NCBI RefSeq assembly: GCF_000633935.1
Contig: NZ_KK214998.1
Span: 1,412,411-1,476,410 of the forward strand
DNA length: 64,000 nucleotides
From: Ectothiorhodospira haloalkaliphila ATCC 51935
GTDB lineage: Bacteria > Pseudomonadota > Gammaproteobacteria > Ectothiorhodospirales > Ectothiorhodospiraceae
Reading direction: 5' to 3'
Shown here piece after piece: positions 38,535 through 46,891 of the stretch. Below the pieces are notes generated by a model that ran no database searches, had not been told where the DNA came from, and saw only the letters and a program-made list of their open reading frames with translations. How positions within the stretch are numbered: the stretch's first letter is position 1; each line of letters starts with the position of its first letter. A program made the translations under genes and the position numbers.

Positions 38535-40025
38535 TCAGCGCAGCAGTCCCAAATTGAAGTGGCTGCTGATAAAGCGCTGAAACTTGGCCACATCCTCGAA
38601 GGCGATGCGCAGCTTGCCCTGTTCCATCTGGCTGAGTTCATCGAGCATCACCGTATTGCCGGGAGTCTTACCCTTTTCGATGTCCCGCACCTGGCCGCGC
38701 AGGCGCATGAGCACCAGAAAGTCGAAACTCTCTTCGAGATCGCCAGCCTGATCCTTGGCCAGCACCCCTTTGCGCACCAGCATCTGCAGCCGCTGGTGGG
38801 TACCACCATCCAGGGCGCCGGCCTCCAGGGCCAGGGCCTTGATACCGTCCGTGAGGGCGAAGATACCGCCCTTCTTGAGGTCCACCTGCCCGCGTCCCGC
38901 GCCCTGAGCACCCGTCTTGATCTTGCCGCGCCAGCCCAACGGCGGCTGGAAACGTAGCATGTTCTCGGCCATCCGCATGAGGAATAGCTTGTTCTCGGCC
39001 AGTCGCTTGTAGATATGCTGCTTGAGTTGCTTCTCCAGGGACTGATCCCCGTGCAGGGTGCGGATGTCAGTGAACATGCTGGCGTTGGGGATGTTCTCCG
39101 GGCTGGGCGTGATGAGCCAGCGGTCCAGCTCCTTGAGCCATTCGGAGCGGCTGCGTCGCCAGGCCTTGTTCTTGGCCATGATGCCGCCGGGGCAGGGGGG
39201 CACGCCGATGCTGATGAGATGATCGATGAGGGTGTGGGAGAAGGCCTCGATCTCGCGGACCTCGTCCTCGTCCAGGTCATCCGCGTAGAGGATGGCATTG
39301 TCCTGGTCGGTGGAGAGGGTCTGTTCGCAGCGTCCCTCGCTCCCCATCACCACGAAAGCGTAGCCGCGGGCCAGGTTGGGAAACTGCTCCCTTTTGACCA
39401 GGGTCACCAGGCGCAGCAGGATCTGATCGTTCAGGTTGGCGATCAGTTTGACCATGTCGCGCACCGGTGTGGTGGTGCCGCTCAGGTGCACGACCAGGTC
39501 CTGGATGCGGGTGTGCAGGGCGCTGAGATCCTCAATACTGCGCGCCCGTTCGATATCCCTGACCAGTTGATGTGGGGAATGGCTTTGCATGCGCAGAATA
39601 TCCGTGTCGGTGATGATGCCGTTGAGTGCCCCCTCCGAGTCCACCACCACCAGCCGGTGGATACCCTGGTTGGACATGCGATAGAGCGCTTCATACAGCA
39701 CATCATGTTCGCCAATCGTGGTCAGCGGGCTATTCATCACGTCCTGAACCAGGAACGATCCGGGTGCCTTGTCCGAGGGCACCACCTTGTTGCGCAGGTC
39801 CCGGTCGGTGACGATGCCGATGGGGGCGCCCCCCTCATCGCAGACCACCACGCTGGATATATTCTTATCCCTCATGGTTTTTACCACATCAACGAGGTTT
39901 TCGCCTGGCTGGCAGGTCACCACCTGTCGCTGGCAGATTTGATGTACGGGACGGAAATAGGGGACCTCATCATGCATGAGCGCGTCGGATCCTTTTGCAG
40001 CTGGCATTGGCAGTGGGTTATTCAT
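38535..40025 (-). CDS. CBS-domain DUF294 nucleotidyltransferase-like protein
   Basis: A protein of about 496 residues with a CBS pair (VVTCQPGENLVDVVKTMRDKNISSVVV and MNSPLTTIGEHDVLYEALYRMSNQGIHRLVVV), then a DUF294 putative nucleotidyltransferase domain (FVVMGSEGRCEQTLSTDQDNAILY, with the G-S-x10-D-x-D motif), and its substrate-binding helical domain. The CBS pair probably binds adenine nucleotides and regulates the transferase. The ATG at 40025 is preferred to an upstream TTG at 40064. It is divergent from the kinase-like gene 54 bases away. Confidence 0.85.
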   Translation of the reverse strand: MNNPLPMPAAKGSDALMHDEVPYFRPVHQICQRQVVTCQPGENLVDVVKTMRDKNISSVVVCDEGGAPIGIVTDRDLRNKVVPSDKAPGSFLVQDVMNSPLTTIGEHDVLYEALYRMSNQGIHRLVVVDSEGALNGIITDTDILRMQSHSPHQLVRDIERARSIEDLSALHTRIQDLVVHLSGTTTPVRDMVKLIANLNDQILLRLVTLVKREQFPNLARGYAFVVMGSEGRCEQTLSTDQDNAILYADDLDEDEVREIEAFSHTLIDHLISIGVPPCPGGIMAKNKAWRRSRSEWLKELDRWLITPSPENIPNASMFTDIRTLHGDQSLEKQLKQHIYKRLAENKLFLMRMAENMLRFQPPLGWRGKIKTGAQGAGRGQVDLKKGGIFALTDGIKALALEAGALDGGTHQRLQMLVRKGVLAKDQAGDLEESFDFLVLMRLRGQVRDIEKGKTPGNTVMLDELSQMEQGKLRIAFEDVAKFQRFISSHFNLGLLR

Positions 40026-40079
40026 TGTGAGCAGGCACACGTTGTACCATGAATCCTCGGACAAGGCCGAAGGTGGTGC

Positions 40080-40814
40080 ATGCGCGACGTCAACGAACTG
40101 CTGCAGCGTTATATTCGTACCCAGTCACGGGAGATTGATCCCGACCGGGGAAGGGCTGCGAAAACGCCACCCCTGGTGGCTGTCTCCCGGGATTACGGCG
40201 CGGGCGGTGAGCAGGTGGCCCGCCTGCTGGCCGAGCGGTTACAGGTGGAGTTTTTTGACGAGGAACTGCTGGATCGTGTGGCCAAGCACGCCGAGCAGGA
40301 CCGCAATCTGCTTCGGGAACTGGACGAGAAGGTTTCTGCCTGGAAGAGTACCTGGGTGTATTCCGTGCTCTCCGGCGATGCCTATTTCCTCACCACCTAC
40401 CGGCGGGCACTGGTGGATGTCCTGTTGGCCATCAGCCCCAAGGGCGGGGTCATCGTGGGCCGGGGCGCGCATATCTTCCTGCGGGATCGGGGGGCCTTTC
40501 GGGTTCGCATTGCCGGCTCCCCCAGGCATTGTGCCGTGCGCGTGGCCCTGGATGAGGATCTGCCGGAGGCCGAGGCCCGGGAGAAGGTGGAAACCATCAA
40601 TCATCAGCGCGAACAGTTTCTCTGGAACATGGTGCAGCGGCGCACCAACGACTTCCACCAATTCGATCTGGTGATCAACACTGACAAGCTTCATGACTGG
40701 GATAAGGTGGTCAATTTGATTCTCAATGCCATGGCAGACGCCGGCATCCAGGTGCCGACCCAGCCCACCAGTGGCAGTGGTGCGACCAAGGGCAAGGGCA
40801 GGAGACGTGTGTGA
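40080..40814 (+). CDS. Cytidylate kinase-like family protein
   Basis: A 244-residue protein of the cytidylate kinase-like family: VAVSRDYGAGGEQVARLLAERLQVEFFDEELLDRVA in place of a classical P-loop, then VIVGRGAHIFLRDRGAFRVRI and NTDKLHDWDKVVNLI. The substrate is unknown. Its TGA overlaps the GTG of the atpC-like gene (GTGA), so the pair is translationally coupled, and it is divergent from the CBS/nucleotidyltransferase gene. Confidence 0.82.
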   Translation: MRDVNELLQRYIRTQSREIDPDRGRAAKTPPLVAVSRDYGAGGEQVARLLAERLQVEFFDEELLDRVAKHAEQDRNLLRELDEKVSAWKSTWVYSVLSGDAYFLTTYRRALVDVLLAISPKGGVIVGRGAHIFLRDRGAFRVRIAGSPRHCAVRVALDEDLPEAEAREKVETINHQREQFLWNMVQRRTNDFHQFDLVINTDKLHDWDKVVNLILNAMADAGIQVPTQPTSGSGATKGKGRRRV

Positions 40815-41293
40815 CCGTTAGAGAGCAATCCGTACCGTTGACGGCGACCATGGATCTGGAGATTGTCAGTGCCGAGGCAGCCTTGTTCAGTGGCTCCGTG
40901 CACAAGGTCTGCCTGACGGGCACCGGCGGCGAATTGGGGATTTTCCCCGGCCACTCGGCACTGCTCACGCCCATTGTCCCGGGCGTGGTGCGTTACCTGC
41001 CCGAGGGGAAGACCGAGGAGGATCTGCTGTACATCTCCGGTGGCATGCTGGAGATCCAGCCCCATCGGGTGATCGTGCTGGCGGATACTGCCCTGCGCAG
41101 CGACGAGATCGACGAGAAGGCGGCCCTGGAGGCCAAGCGTGACGCCGAGGAGATCATGCGCGAGAGCGTGCTGTTCACCGACCGGGATGCCGCCCATGCG
41201 GAATTCCTGCGCGCCGTGGCGCAGCTCAAGGTCCTGGATGGGGTGCGGCGGAAGAAGAAGAAAAACGGACGATCAGCACAGGGCACGGAGTGA
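40811..41293 (+). CDS. atpC: F1 ATP synthase epsilon subunit-like protein, orphan
   Basis: A 160-residue protein with the F1 epsilon beta-sandwich: DLEIVSAEAALFSGSVHKVCLTGTGGELGIFPGHSALLTPI, LLYISGGMLEIQPHRVIVLADTA, then the C-terminal helical domain and a Lys-rich tail (RRKKKKNG). The GTG at 40811 has GGAG upstream and overlaps the kinase-like gene. No other ATP synthase gene is present, so it is either a detached atpC or a second copy with a regulatory role. The 13-residue N-terminal and roughly 10-residue C-terminal extensions are longer than in E. coli. Confidence 0.85.
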   Translation: MTVREQSVPLTATMDLEIVSAEAALFSGSVHKVCLTGTGGELGIFPGHSALLTPIVPGVVRYLPEGKTEEDLLYISGGMLEIQPHRVIVLADTALRSDEIDEKAALEAKRDAEEIMRESVLFTDRDAAHAEFLRAVAQLKVLDGVRRKKKKNGRSAQGTE

Positions 41294-41312
41294 CCTGCTC
41301 AGGCTCTTGTCC

Positions 41313-42278
41313 TCAAAAGCGGTCGCTGAGCTCTGCCCGGTAAAACCACTCATTGCCCGGCAGGGCGTTGGGGTTGGGGAAGACGATGAAACCGTCACAG
41401 GGGGCCACCACGGGCTCGCCGGTATGCCGGTGACCGATCTCGTCACCCGCCTGGACCGGGTCAAAGCTTCCCCAGGATCGCGTGAAACGGTCTTCCGGGT
41501 GATCCCGGTCGATCACTTCCACCAGTTGCAGGACTTCCACATCCTGACGGGGCGTGGGGGCGGGGAGATCCAGCAACTGCAGGTGTGCCAGGGTGTTGAT
41601 GATGGCCTGATAGGCCACCTCAGGTGCGTTCGGGTCGTCGTGCTGTCCGCACTCCAGCGTCACCGCATAGCCCCCATGGGCCCGCATGAATTCGGTGGTG
41701 CCGATGCCATAACCGGGGTCGGTGCTCAGCATCTGAGCCCGCAGGCTGGCGTTGGGGTTGCGCAGGCGCCGCGCCACGCCCCGGGCGTAGGTGTCCAGCC
41801 AGCCCTCCACCATGCGGCGCACCCCCAGGCAGCGGGCCAGGGCCTGTTCCGCTTCGGCCTGCTGAAAATACTCCAGCTCGGAGTCATTGTTACGCGGGCC
41901 CAGCATCACGAAGGGCTCGCCGCCGGTATGGAAGGAGTGCAGGTCCAGCAGCACGTCATGGGCCTGGAGCAACGGCCCCAGGCGGTTGGCGATGCGGTCC
42001 TCGAAGTCTTCCGGGGTATCCGTGAGGCGAAAGTTGCGGTTCAGATTGCGTTCGCCGTTGCGCTGTTCCAGTTGCCAGGCCAGGGGGTTGGTGATGGGCA
42101 CGAAGGTCAGTGTGCCCCGGGCCAGTTCCCTCTGCCCCGCGTCCAGTTCCTGCATCATCCGGTGGATGGCCTGGGTACCACAGGTCTCATTGCCGTGCAC
42201 GGCCCCGAGGACGATGAGACGAGGGCCGGTCTCCAGACCGTGATAGGTAATGGATTTCAGGGCAGAGGGTTGTTTCAT
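41313..42278 (-). CDS. Aspartoacylase / succinylglutamate desuccinylase family hydrolase
   Basis: A 321-residue zinc carboxypeptidase-like hydrolase. The zinc site VLGAVHGNETCGT (His28, Glu31) and LLDLHSFHTGG are visible, with NRNFR and TLECGQHDD as further family features; a C-terminal beta domain (GDEIGHRHTGEPVVAPCDGFIVFP) follows. The family removes acyl groups from amino acids; the substrate here is unknown and no arginine-catabolic neighbours are seen. It is convergent with the atpC-like gene. Confidence 0.85.
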   Translation of the reverse strand: MKQPSALKSITYHGLETGPRLIVLGAVHGNETCGTQAIHRMMQELDAGQRELARGTLTFVPITNPLAWQLEQRNGERNLNRNFRLTDTPEDFEDRIANRLGPLLQAHDVLLDLHSFHTGGEPFVMLGPRNNDSELEYFQQAEAEQALARCLGVRRMVEGWLDTYARGVARRLRNPNASLRAQMLSTDPGYGIGTTEFMRAHGGYAVTLECGQHDDPNAPEVAYQAIINTLAHLQLLDLPAPTPRQDVEVLQLVEVIDRDHPEDRFTRSWGSFDPVQAGDEIGHRHTGEPVVAPCDGFIVFPNPNALPGNEWFYRAELSDRF

Positions 42279-42305
42279 GGCTCGGGCCTCGGAGGCGGGG
42301 TGGGA

Positions 42306-42809
42306 TCAATCGGCGATGCCGGGCATGGCCAGCATGTCCAGCGGGGCCAGATCCACGTCCGACTGTTCCAGCAGTGCCGTGATCTGCCCTCGCTGAGTGG
42401 ACTGGCGATGCAGCAGGTTGAGCAGGCACTCCCCCAGCACCAGCGTGCACTCCCGGGGTTCATGATCCAGGGTAAAGGTGATCTTCTTGTCCAGGTTGGG
42501 GTAGGCCAGGCTTTGAACGAAGTTCATGATCTCGCTGTCCGTGCGCATGCGCTCGGCGCGCAGCAGACCGTATTCGGTATAAAGCACCTGATCCGGAGAG
42601 CGGTAAACATAGGGCTTGTCCAGCATCCGCCCCAGCCAGATGCGATCCTGAAGCAGCATCTGGTTGAAGATGCCGTGAATCGATCCCTGTGTACCAAACC
42701 ATTCTGTCTTGCGCACTTCGTCCTGCAGGCCGTCGCAGTGCTCCAGCAGTTGGGCGTGGGCCCAGCGGCTGTAGCGGGCCTGAAGTCGCAGGGAATAGAG
42801 GACGTCCAT
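42306..42809 (-). CDS. DinB family protein
   Basis: A 167-residue four-helix protein of the DinB/YfiT superfamily: ARYSRWAHAQLLEHCDGL at the start, the helix IFNQMLLQDRIWLGRML and the late LLNLLHRQSTQRGQITALL, where His residues normally bind a metal. Members are often thiol-dependent transferases. The substrate is unknown. It lies 13 bases after a DUF3775 gene on the same strand. Confidence 0.8.
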   Translation of the reverse strand: MDVLYSLRLQARYSRWAHAQLLEHCDGLQDEVRKTEWFGTQGSIHGIFNQMLLQDRIWLGRMLDKPYVYRSPDQVLYTEYGLLRAERMRTDSEIMNFVQSLAYPNLDKKITFTLDHEPRECTLVLGECLLNLLHRQSTQRGQITALLEQSDVDLAPLDMLAMPGIAD

Positions 42810-42822
42810 CAGGGCTTTCCGA

Positions 42823-43212
42823 TCAGTCGTCTTCGCATGAGTGGCCGAGCATGGCCAGGCCCTCGGCCAGGTAGTCGGCCCCCATGGGCGTGGCCAGCAG
42901 GTAGTCAGCGGTGCGCGGCGTCCAGTTGGACTTGGCCTCTTCCAGCGCCAGATCCCACTCGTCCTCGCTGTAGTCGCCGCGCCCCAGCCACATCAAGGCC
43001 ACCATGTTGGCCTGAAGCTCGGGCTCCAGTTCCTCCACGGTGTTCTTGAGTTCCAGGTAAACCACGTTGTCGGCGTGTTCTTCCAGGGCCTCTTCAATCC
43101 AGTCGTCGGCTTGGTGATCCGGTTCCTCGGGCATCATCACGTCTTCCTGGGCGTGAAACTCCCTGGCGTGACTGATGAACCAGCACACCAGGTTCGGGCT
43201 GATCTGCAACAT
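42823..43212 (-). CDS. DUF3775 family protein
   Basis: A 129-residue acidic protein matching DUF3775: LVCWFISHAREFHAQEDV, then DDWIEEALEEHADN, LQANMVALMWLGRGDY and LATPMGADYLAEGLAMLGHSC. The function is not known. It is part of a run of minus-strand conserved genes between 41313 and 44022. Confidence 0.8.
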   Translation of the reverse strand: MLQISPNLVCWFISHAREFHAQEDVMMPEEPDHQADDWIEEALEEHADNVVYLELKNTVEELEPELQANMVALMWLGRGDYSEDEWDLALEEAKSNWTPRTADYLLATPMGADYLAEGLAMLGHSCEDD

Positions 43213-43303
43213 GGGTTTTCCCCTGATGACGTGTTAACCCGGGATGATAACGGATCATGTCGGCTCCCGCATGGGGGCCCATTCCATGGAGCCCGCGCGC
43301 GGG

Positions 43304-43630
43304 TCAGATCTCCCGCACCAGCACCCAGGGGGCGACCACCACCGCCTCGAATCGGGGTTTGCGTGCCTCCCAGTCCTTGGCGTGATCCACATCGGCGCGG
43401 GCCAGAAGGCCCTGGGTGAGCAGATCCTGCACGCGAAGTTTGTCGTCCTGCACCAGGTGAATGGCAGCATCCAGCAGGGGGAGCTCTTCGGCCACATGCA
43501 GCACCACGCCGCGGGCAAAGTGCGGCTGCAGTTCCGGCCAGGTGATCGGGCCCTTCTCGGGCTCCAGCAACTGGCGAATCTCCTGTGGGGTCCTCGCCTG
43601 GACGGTTTGGGGTTGCGTTGGCTGGCTCAC
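43304..43630 (-). CDS. DUF2288 family protein
   Basis: A 108-residue protein with the DUF2288 pattern: GPITWPELQPHFARGVVLHVAEELPLLDAAI, then WEARKPRFEAVVVAPWVLVREI. The function is not known. The GTG start overlaps the stop of the thioredoxin-like gene upstream (GTGA), suggesting the two are made together. Confidence 0.8.
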   Translation of the reverse strand: MSQPTQPQTVQARTPQEIRQLLEPEKGPITWPELQPHFARGVVLHVAEELPLLDAAIHLVQDDKLRVQDLLTQGLLARADVDHAKDWEARKPRFEAVVVAPWVLVREI

Positions 43631-44022
43631 GGGGCCTCCACGAAGTCACGGATGGTCTTCTCGTCCTTGGCCCCCATCATCACTTTTTCGATCCGGCCCT
43701 CCTGAACACGCATCAGGGTGGGGGTGCCCATGACCTTGAAGCGGCGTGCCACATCCGGTCGCTTGCTCACATCCACCTCGATGATGTCGAAGCGCTCATC
43801 CATCAACGGCTTGAGGATCGGCCAGACCTGTTTGCACATGCCGCAGCGGGGGCTGTGAAAGTAGAAGATCAGCCGCGGCTGCGCCTTCTGGGCCTCGCTG
43901 AGCAGGTCGGTCATGTCCGGGGCCACCCGCCCCTGCATGCCCTTGGAGCGGTACAGAAAGGCGAATTGTCCCAGCAGGAACAAGGCGATGAGGCTGACGA
44001 TGATCCAGGCGGTGGAGTCCAT
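43627..44022 (-). CDS. Membrane-anchored thioredoxin-like protein
   Basis: A 131-residue protein with an N-terminal membrane helix (IIVSLIALFLLGQFAFLY) and a thioredoxin fold bearing the CxxC site RCGMC (Cys60, Cys63) and the cis-proline loop MGTPTLM. It is probably a membrane-bound thiol-disulfide oxidoreductase. The ATG at 44022 gives the natural membrane anchor; the frame remains open upstream without features. It is coupled to the DUF2288 gene. Confidence 0.85.
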   Translation of the reverse strand: MDSTAWIIVSLIALFLLGQFAFLYRSKGMQGRVAPDMTDLLSEAQKAQPRLIFYFHSPRCGMCKQVWPILKPLMDERFDIIEVDVSKRPDVARRFKVMGTPTLMRVQEGRIEKVMMGAKDEKTIRDFVEAP

Positions 44023-44216
44023 GGAGTGGGTCCTGATTCGGGCGTTGAGGGCCAGCGGGTTCAGCCGGCATTCAGCACGACGGGCGCAGAGTGTAGATGC
44101 ACGAACCCGCGGTTCGGCTGATGACCGGTCTTGCGGGGATATGGTGCCACAGACCATCCTTCAGAGGAGAGCCGGGGGGTGGTTGATGCGCCTTTCGTCC
44201 GCGGACTGGTAAACTC

Positions 44217-44561
44217 ATGGCCATGATCCACTGCATCCCACATTCGCTGCCCGGCAAGGTCATCCCGTTGCTCGGGATGTTGTGCCTTTGCCTGTGCCTG
44301 GCGGCCTGGGGTGCGGTCCATGCCGGCACCGGGGTGACCTACCCGGGCGCCGGTGCCGGCCACGCCCTGCAGGTGGCCCAGAATGGCCCCGTCACCCTGG
44401 ACGAGGCGGTGGCCCAGGTACAGGAGCAGACCGGGGGGCGGGTGCTGTCCGCCGAGACACAGGAGCATGAGGGTCGACAGGTGCATCGCATCCGGGTGCT
44501 CATCGAGGATCAGCGGGTGCGACATATCCTGGTGGATGCGGCCACGGGGGAATGGCTCTAG
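44217..44561 (+). CDS. PepSY-domain periplasmic protein
   Basis: A 114-residue protein with a signal peptide (VIPLLGMLCLCLCLAAWGAVHA) and a single PepSY domain (LDEAVAQVQEQTGGRVLSAETQ ... VRHILVDAATGEWL). It precedes a response regulator by three bases and forms a three-gene operon with the two-component pair, so it may modulate the sensor from the periplasm (inference). Confidence 0.85.
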   Translation: MAMIHCIPHSLPGKVIPLLGMLCLCLCLAAWGAVHAGTGVTYPGAGAGHALQVAQNGPVTLDEAVAQVQEQTGGRVLSAETQEHEGRQVHRIRVLIEDQRVRHILVDAATGEWL

Positions 44562-44564
44562 CCC

Positions 44565-45251
44565 ATGCGCGTGGTGGTCATCGAGGATGAACCCTCCCTG
44601 CTGGCCCAGCTGCGCCAGCGCCTCGAGGACGAGGGCTGGATGGTGGATACCAGTAGCGATGGCCGCGATGGGCTCTACCGCTTGATGGAATACCCCGCCG
44701 ATGTGGCGGTGGTGGATCTGGGGCTGCCGGAATTGCCGGGACTGGAAGTGATTCGCCGTGCCCGGGCCCAGGGACGCCGGCTGCCCATCCTCATTCTCAC
44801 CGCCCGCGGTCAGTGGCAGGAGAAGGTGCAGGGGCTTGAGGCAGGCGCCGATGACTATCTGGTGAAACCCTTTCACATGGAGGAGCTGGTGGCCCGCCTC
44901 AAGGCCCTGGCGCGTCGCGCCGTGGGCAGTACCGACGACTGCCTCAGCCTGGGTCCGCTGGTGCTGGATACCCAGGCCCAGAAGGTCTCCATGGAGGGGG
45001 ATGCCGTGGCCCTCACCACCTTCGAATACCGCCTGCTGGAACACCTGGCCCGACACCCCGGGCAGGTGCTGTCCAAGCAGGCGCTCACCGACTATCTCTA
45101 TCCCCATGACGAGGATCGGGACAGCAATGTGCTGGAGGTGCTGATCGGGCGCCTGCGGCGCAAGCTGGACCCACAAGGTCGTCATGCGCCCATCGAGACC
45201 CTGCGTGGCCGGGGCTACCGCCTGACGCTGCGCCCCGACGGGGACCCATGA
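44565..45251 (+). CDS. OmpR/PhoP-type response regulator
   Basis: A 228-residue regulator with a receiver domain (phospho-acceptor Asp51 in DVAVVDLGLPELPG, Lys101 in YLVKPF) and a winged-helix output domain (LTTFEYRLLEHLARHPGQVLSKQALTDYLY, RGRGYRL). It is most like the PhoP/QseB group. It is coupled to the sensor gene by an ATGA overlap and follows a PepSY gene. Confidence 0.93.
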   Translation: MRVVVIEDEPSLLAQLRQRLEDEGWMVDTSSDGRDGLYRLMEYPADVAVVDLGLPELPGLEVIRRARAQGRRLPILILTARGQWQEKVQGLEAGADDYLVKPFHMEELVARLKALARRAVGSTDDCLSLGPLVLDTQAQKVSMEGDAVALTTFEYRLLEHLARHPGQVLSKQALTDYLYPHDEDRDSNVLEVLIGRLRRKLDPQGRHAPIETLRGRGYRLTLRPDGDP

Positions 45252-46537
45252 ACTCCCTCACGCTGCGCGTGGGCCTGATCGCCGCCCTGGTGGTGGCCAT
45301 CTTCGCCGGACTCACAGCCCTGGCCCTGGAGCGGGCCTTTCGTGACAGCGCCACCCATGCCCTGGAGGAGCGCCTGCAGGCTCAGTTGTTCATGCTCATG
45401 GGCACCGTGGAGGTGGATGCCGGGGGCGCCGTGAGCATGCCGGAGCGGTTGCCGGATGCGCGTCTCACCCTACCGGATTCGGGGCTCCAGGCCCATGTCA
45501 CCGATGCCCGCGGGCGCATCCTCTGGCGTTCCCCCTCAGCGCTGGGCCTGCCCATGGGTGTCGGTATGGAAGATCGATTCCTGGCCCGTATGACCGTGGA
45601 CTGGGAGACACCCGGCGGACTGGTGCCGTTGACCTTCACCGTGATGGAGGATCGATCGGGGCTGGAAGCGCAGTTGAGCGAGTACCGGCGGAGTCTGTGG
45701 GGCTGGCTCGCCGTCCTGGCAGTGCTGTTGCTGGCGGCCCAGTCCCTGGCCCTGTATCTGGGACTGATGCCGTTGCGTCGGGTGGCCCGGGAACTGCGGG
45801 CCATGGAGCAGGGCGATCAGGGTCAGATCACCGGCCACTACCCGGCAGAACTCAAGCCCCTCACCGATAACCTCAATACCCTCATACAGCAGGAGCGCGC
45901 TCAGCTGGCCCGTTACCGGGACGGGCTGGCCGATCTGGCACATAGCCTCAAGACCCCGCTGGCGGTGTTACGCGGCAGCCTGGAGCAACGGTCCGATACC
46001 GACAGCCTCGACAGCCGACAGGTGCTGGAACAGCTGGAGCGGATGGATCGCATCGTGGCCTACCAGTTACAGCGCGCAGCCACCTCGGGGCGCAGCGCCC
46101 TGGCGGCACCGCTGGATGTGGCCCCGGTGATGCAGCGGCTGGCGGACACCCTGAACAAAGTCTACCGGGACAAGGGTGTGGCGTTTTCCATGCAGGTGCA
46201 GCCAGGCAGCCATTTTCGTGGCAACGAGGGGGACCTGATGGAGGTGCTGGGTAACCTCCTGGATAACGCCTGGAAGTTCTGTCGCCAGCGGGTGAGGGCG
46301 GTGGCCGGGCACCGGGGACGGTTGCTCGAGATCCGCGTGGAGGATGATGGCCCGGGCATCCCCGCCGACCGGGTGCCGGCCATTCTGGCGCGTGGGGGTC
46401 GGCTGGATGAGGGGGTGCCCGGGCAGGGCATCGGCCTTGCAGTGGTCAGCGAGATCGTGACGGCCTATGGGGGGGATCTACTGGTTGAGGACTCGGAGTT
46501 GGGTGGGGCGGCGCTGGTGATTCGTCTCCCGGGTTGA
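45248..46537 (+). CDS. Sensor histidine kinase (PhoQ/QseC type)
   Basis: A 429-residue membrane kinase with two membrane helices (about residues 7-25 and 150-172), a periplasmic domain of about 125 residues, a HisKA region with His232 in LAHSLKTPLAVLRGSL, and an ATPase domain with N box NLLDNAWKFC, DDGPGIP and GQGIGLAVV. Signal unknown. Coupled to the response regulator. Confidence 0.92.
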   Translation: MNSLTLRVGLIAALVVAIFAGLTALALERAFRDSATHALEERLQAQLFMLMGTVEVDAGGAVSMPERLPDARLTLPDSGLQAHVTDARGRILWRSPSALGLPMGVGMEDRFLARMTVDWETPGGLVPLTFTVMEDRSGLEAQLSEYRRSLWGWLAVLAVLLLAAQSLALYLGLMPLRRVARELRAMEQGDQGQITGHYPAELKPLTDNLNTLIQQERAQLARYRDGLADLAHSLKTPLAVLRGSLEQRSDTDSLDSRQVLEQLERMDRIVAYQLQRAATSGRSALAAPLDVAPVMQRLADTLNKVYRDKGVAFSMQVQPGSHFRGNEGDLMEVLGNLLDNAWKFCRQRVRAVAGHRGRLLEIRVEDDGPGIPADRVPAILARGGRLDEGVPGQGIGLAVVSEIVTAYGGDLLVEDSELGGAALVIRLPG

Positions 46538-46541
46538 CGGG

Positions 46542-46841
46542 TCAGGCCCTGCCCACGTTGAGATCAGTGGGGGAGTGGAAGTAGTCACTTTCCCGGGCGT
46601 ACTGTTCCAGGTCCTTGAGCAGTTGGGCCAGGCGTTCCTCGGCGGTACTGATGGCGGCGCATTCCTCGCAGAGGGGGTCGCCACAGGGCTGACGGGTGTA
46701 CAGCCAGTAATGCACGGCCCCGGCCAGCATGCCGTCGGCAATCTCCCACAGGTCGGCCTGGGGATCCTTTTCGGTGAGGGTGTTGGCCAGTTCCACTGTC
46801 TGGCTGGCGGCGCTGTCGAACAGGGTAGGGGCTTCTTTCAT
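46542..46841 (-). CDS. Conserved-looking hypothetical protein with a Cys cluster
   Basis: A 99-residue protein starting MKEAPTLFDSAASQ. Four residues separate the first two cysteines in QPCGDPLCEEC, which resembles a metal-binding knuckle. The ATG at 46841 has AGGA seven bases upstream, better placed than the ATG at 46859. No family is recognised. It follows the phosphodiesterase gene on the same strand. Confidence 0.55.
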   Translation of the reverse strand: MKEAPTLFDSAASQTVELANTLTEKDPQADLWEIADGMLAGAVHYWLYTRQPCGDPLCEECAAISTAEERLAQLLKDLEQYARESDYFHSPTDLNVGRA

Positions 46842-46891
46842 GGCGGTGTCCTGTTCCATGTGGGTGGGCAGCCCATGATAACACGCCCTTT

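Noticed and set aside
41139-43049. A 636-codon plus-strand open frame
   Set aside because: It lies antisense to the aspartoacylase-like, DinB and DUF3775 genes, all with clear family features; its translation has no recognisable domain.
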